A DNA stretch of 23,051 bases from an uncultured Paracoccaceae bacterium (GTDB lineage: Bacteria > Pseudomonadota > Alphaproteobacteria > Rhodobacterales > Rhodobacteraceae): the NCBI GenBank assembly GCA_937927675.1, contig CALBSG010000003.1, forward strand, positions 1 to 23,051, in the 5' to 3' direction. Numbering within the stretch: the stretch's first letter is position 1; every line of letters begins with the position of its first letter. Positions 22,251 through 23,051 of this stretch are shown one piece after another. Made by a program: the position numbers and the translations under genes. The notes beneath the pieces were generated by a model. It saw nothing but the letters and a program-made list of their open reading frames with translations. It was not told the DNA's origin and did no database searches.

Positions 22251-22937
22251 TCAGCCTTTCATCTTGCCGGGCAGGTCTGCCACGCCATGTGGCGCGGTAA
22301 TCCTTTCCAGAACCTTCATCGGCCCTTTGAAAAGCGCCTGAAGCCCCTGATTTTGTCGCATCCCGGCCTTTGCCTTTTCAAACTGCATCACATTTTCGAT
22401 ACGACGCTCCAGAAAGGCCCAGGTTGCCTCATCACCATCGGAGGTGTCGCCGAGCCAGTAAAGCACCGTCGCGCCATAAACGGCAGAGAGGCTGGCGCGT
22501 TTGGAATACCAGTTCAAGTCGCGTGAGGGATCGCCCAAGGCTGTCCAGATGGCGTCCGCAGTTGCCCAGATCAGCCCCGCGCCTTCAATCATATGCTGTG
22601 GCAACGAAAACAGCGCGGATCCGCGCCGGACAAGTTCCTTATCCGCAGCCTCAAGCCGCAGGCGGATGGCCAGCGCGATGCGGTCACGAAAACGCAAAGC
22701 TGCCAGATCACGGCCCGCCACAGCCTCGGTCATCGCGGCATCGCCCATCCGGTGATAGGCAACGGCAAGGTCAACTCCGCCGCGCGGAAAGAGCGCGCGG
22801 GCCAGACCCGGCTCTACCCCCGAATCGGCAATGGCTTCTGCAAGGCTGATCTCGGACCAACCATCAAAGGCCACATGCGGAAGTGCGGCCTGCAAAACCT
22901 GTGATTTTGCGCGTTCCATGCTGGTTTCCCGGTCCAT
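22251..22937 (-). CDS. COQ9 family ubiquinone biosynthesis protein
   Basis: A 228-residue lipid-binding helical protein with a TetR-like fold. In mitochondria COQ9 presents ubiquinone intermediates to the COQ7 hydroxylase; the alphaproteobacterial homologue is expected to help ubiquinone synthesis at the membrane. Family segments are LPHVAFDGWSEISLAEA near the start, ALFPRGGVDLAVAYHRM, DLNWYSKRASLSAVYGATVL and the C-terminal helix ENVMQFEKAKAGM. The ATG at 22937 is taken; a second ATG six codons on (22919) is possible. It is followed closely by the quinone oxidoreductase, and a plus-strand gene starts upstream in the opposite direction. Confidence 0.94.
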   Translation of the reverse strand: MDRETSMERAKSQVLQAALPHVAFDGWSEISLAEAIADSGVEPGLARALFPRGGVDLAVAYHRMGDAAMTEAVAGRDLAALRFRDRIALAIRLRLEAADKELVRRGSALFSLPQHMIEGAGLIWATADAIWTALGDPSRDLNWYSKRASLSAVYGATVLYWLGDTSDGDEATWAFLERRIENVMQFEKAKAGMRQNQGLQALFKGPMKVLERITAPHGVADLPGKMKG

Positions 22938-22999
22938 TTACGCCCTCTCATCTGGCCAATGTAGACAAGCCCTGCTGCTTTTGCTATGGGCGCCGAGCC

Positions 23000-23014
23000 T
23001 GCACATTCAGTGCA
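23000..23014. promoter_or_regulatory. Small dyad in the gap upstream of the COQ9 gene
   Basis: TGCAC and GTGCA form a perfect 5-bp dyad around ATTCA. It lies in the 107-base gap between two divergent starts and could be an operator or a hairpin in the plus-strand leader. No definite promoter could be assigned in 22938-23044. Confidence 0.35.
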
Positions 23015-23044
23015 ACTCTAACTTAGGAAGGTGGTGACAACCAC

Positions 23045-23051
23045 ATGCAGG
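23045..23051 (+). CDS. rpsU: Start of a plus-strand gene, probably 30S ribosomal protein S21 (rpsU), cut by the window end
   Basis: Only ATG CAG G is visible. A Shine-Dalgarno-like AGGAAGGTGGTGA (23025-23037) lies seven bases upstream. Alphaproteobacterial S21 proteins begin Met-Gln-Val, and I recall rpsU lying divergent to COQ9 genes in this family. The call rests on two codons and on context, so it is tentative. Confidence 0.45.

Overview
The window looks like chromosomal DNA of a Rhodobacteraceae-type alphaproteobacterium (Rhodobacter/Gemmobacter-like). The evidence is high GC, tightly packed genes with ATGA/GTGA overlaps, a COQ9-family ubiquinone gene, a CHCC zinc-finger (NDUFS6-like) protein, DUF1285 next to a MoxR/DUF58/DUF4159 operon, a GT14-like transferase with a long C-terminal extension, and several intergenic elements with a ggatatt(t/g)gg core that I recall from this family. 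No phage, transposase, CRISPR, tRNA or rRNA gene is visible. Most of the window is ordinary housekeeping content.

Layout. 2-2267 (+): end of a sugar-acid operon of 2-dehydro-3-deoxygalactonokinase (5' truncated), KDPG/KDPGal aldolase and an SMP-30 lactonase, all overlapping by 4 bases. 2268-2483: regulatory gap with a perfect DnaA box, a degenerate second box, a GANTC site, a possible promoter and a hairpin. 2484-5104 (+): YbjN-like protein, proC, csaA-like tRNA-binding protein and a D-2-hydroxyacid dehydrogenase. 5105-5225: two facing copies of a dispersed repeat. 5226-5891 (+): a small sulfotransferase whose 3' end overlaps the next, convergent operon.

5878-12582 (-): four-gene MoxR operon, transcribed moxR, DUF58, BatA-like/DUF4159 membrane protein, VWA/GATase-like membrane protein, with every junction a 4-base overlap. 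A run of nine G (coding strand) sits at the DUF58/DUF4159 junction, where a one-base slip would fuse the two proteins. 12641-14017 (+), divergent: DUF1285 and hydroxypyruvate isomerase. Then a repeat copy, a CHCC zinc-finger protein (14145-14330) and full-length polA (14494-17319).

17316-20066 (-): GT14-like glycosyltransferase, HIT hydrolase, DUF1203 and DUF2798 proteins in transcription order. Divergent from it, 20206-21024 (+) is a second sulfotransferase with a TTG start behind a perfect Shine-Dalgarno. The shared control region carries an 11-base perfect inverted repeat and an 8-bp hairpin. A 109-base near-palindrome (21116-21224) made of two repeat copies separates this gene from a quinone oxidoreductase and a COQ9 protein on the minus strand. 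The last bases look like the start of a plus-strand gene, probably rpsU.

The most unusual parts are the divergent GT14/HIT versus sulfotransferase locus (a candidate surface-glycan sulfation module), the G9 junction in the MoxR operon, the DnaA-box region before ybjN-proC, and the repeat family. I see no clear-cut new defence or mobile system.
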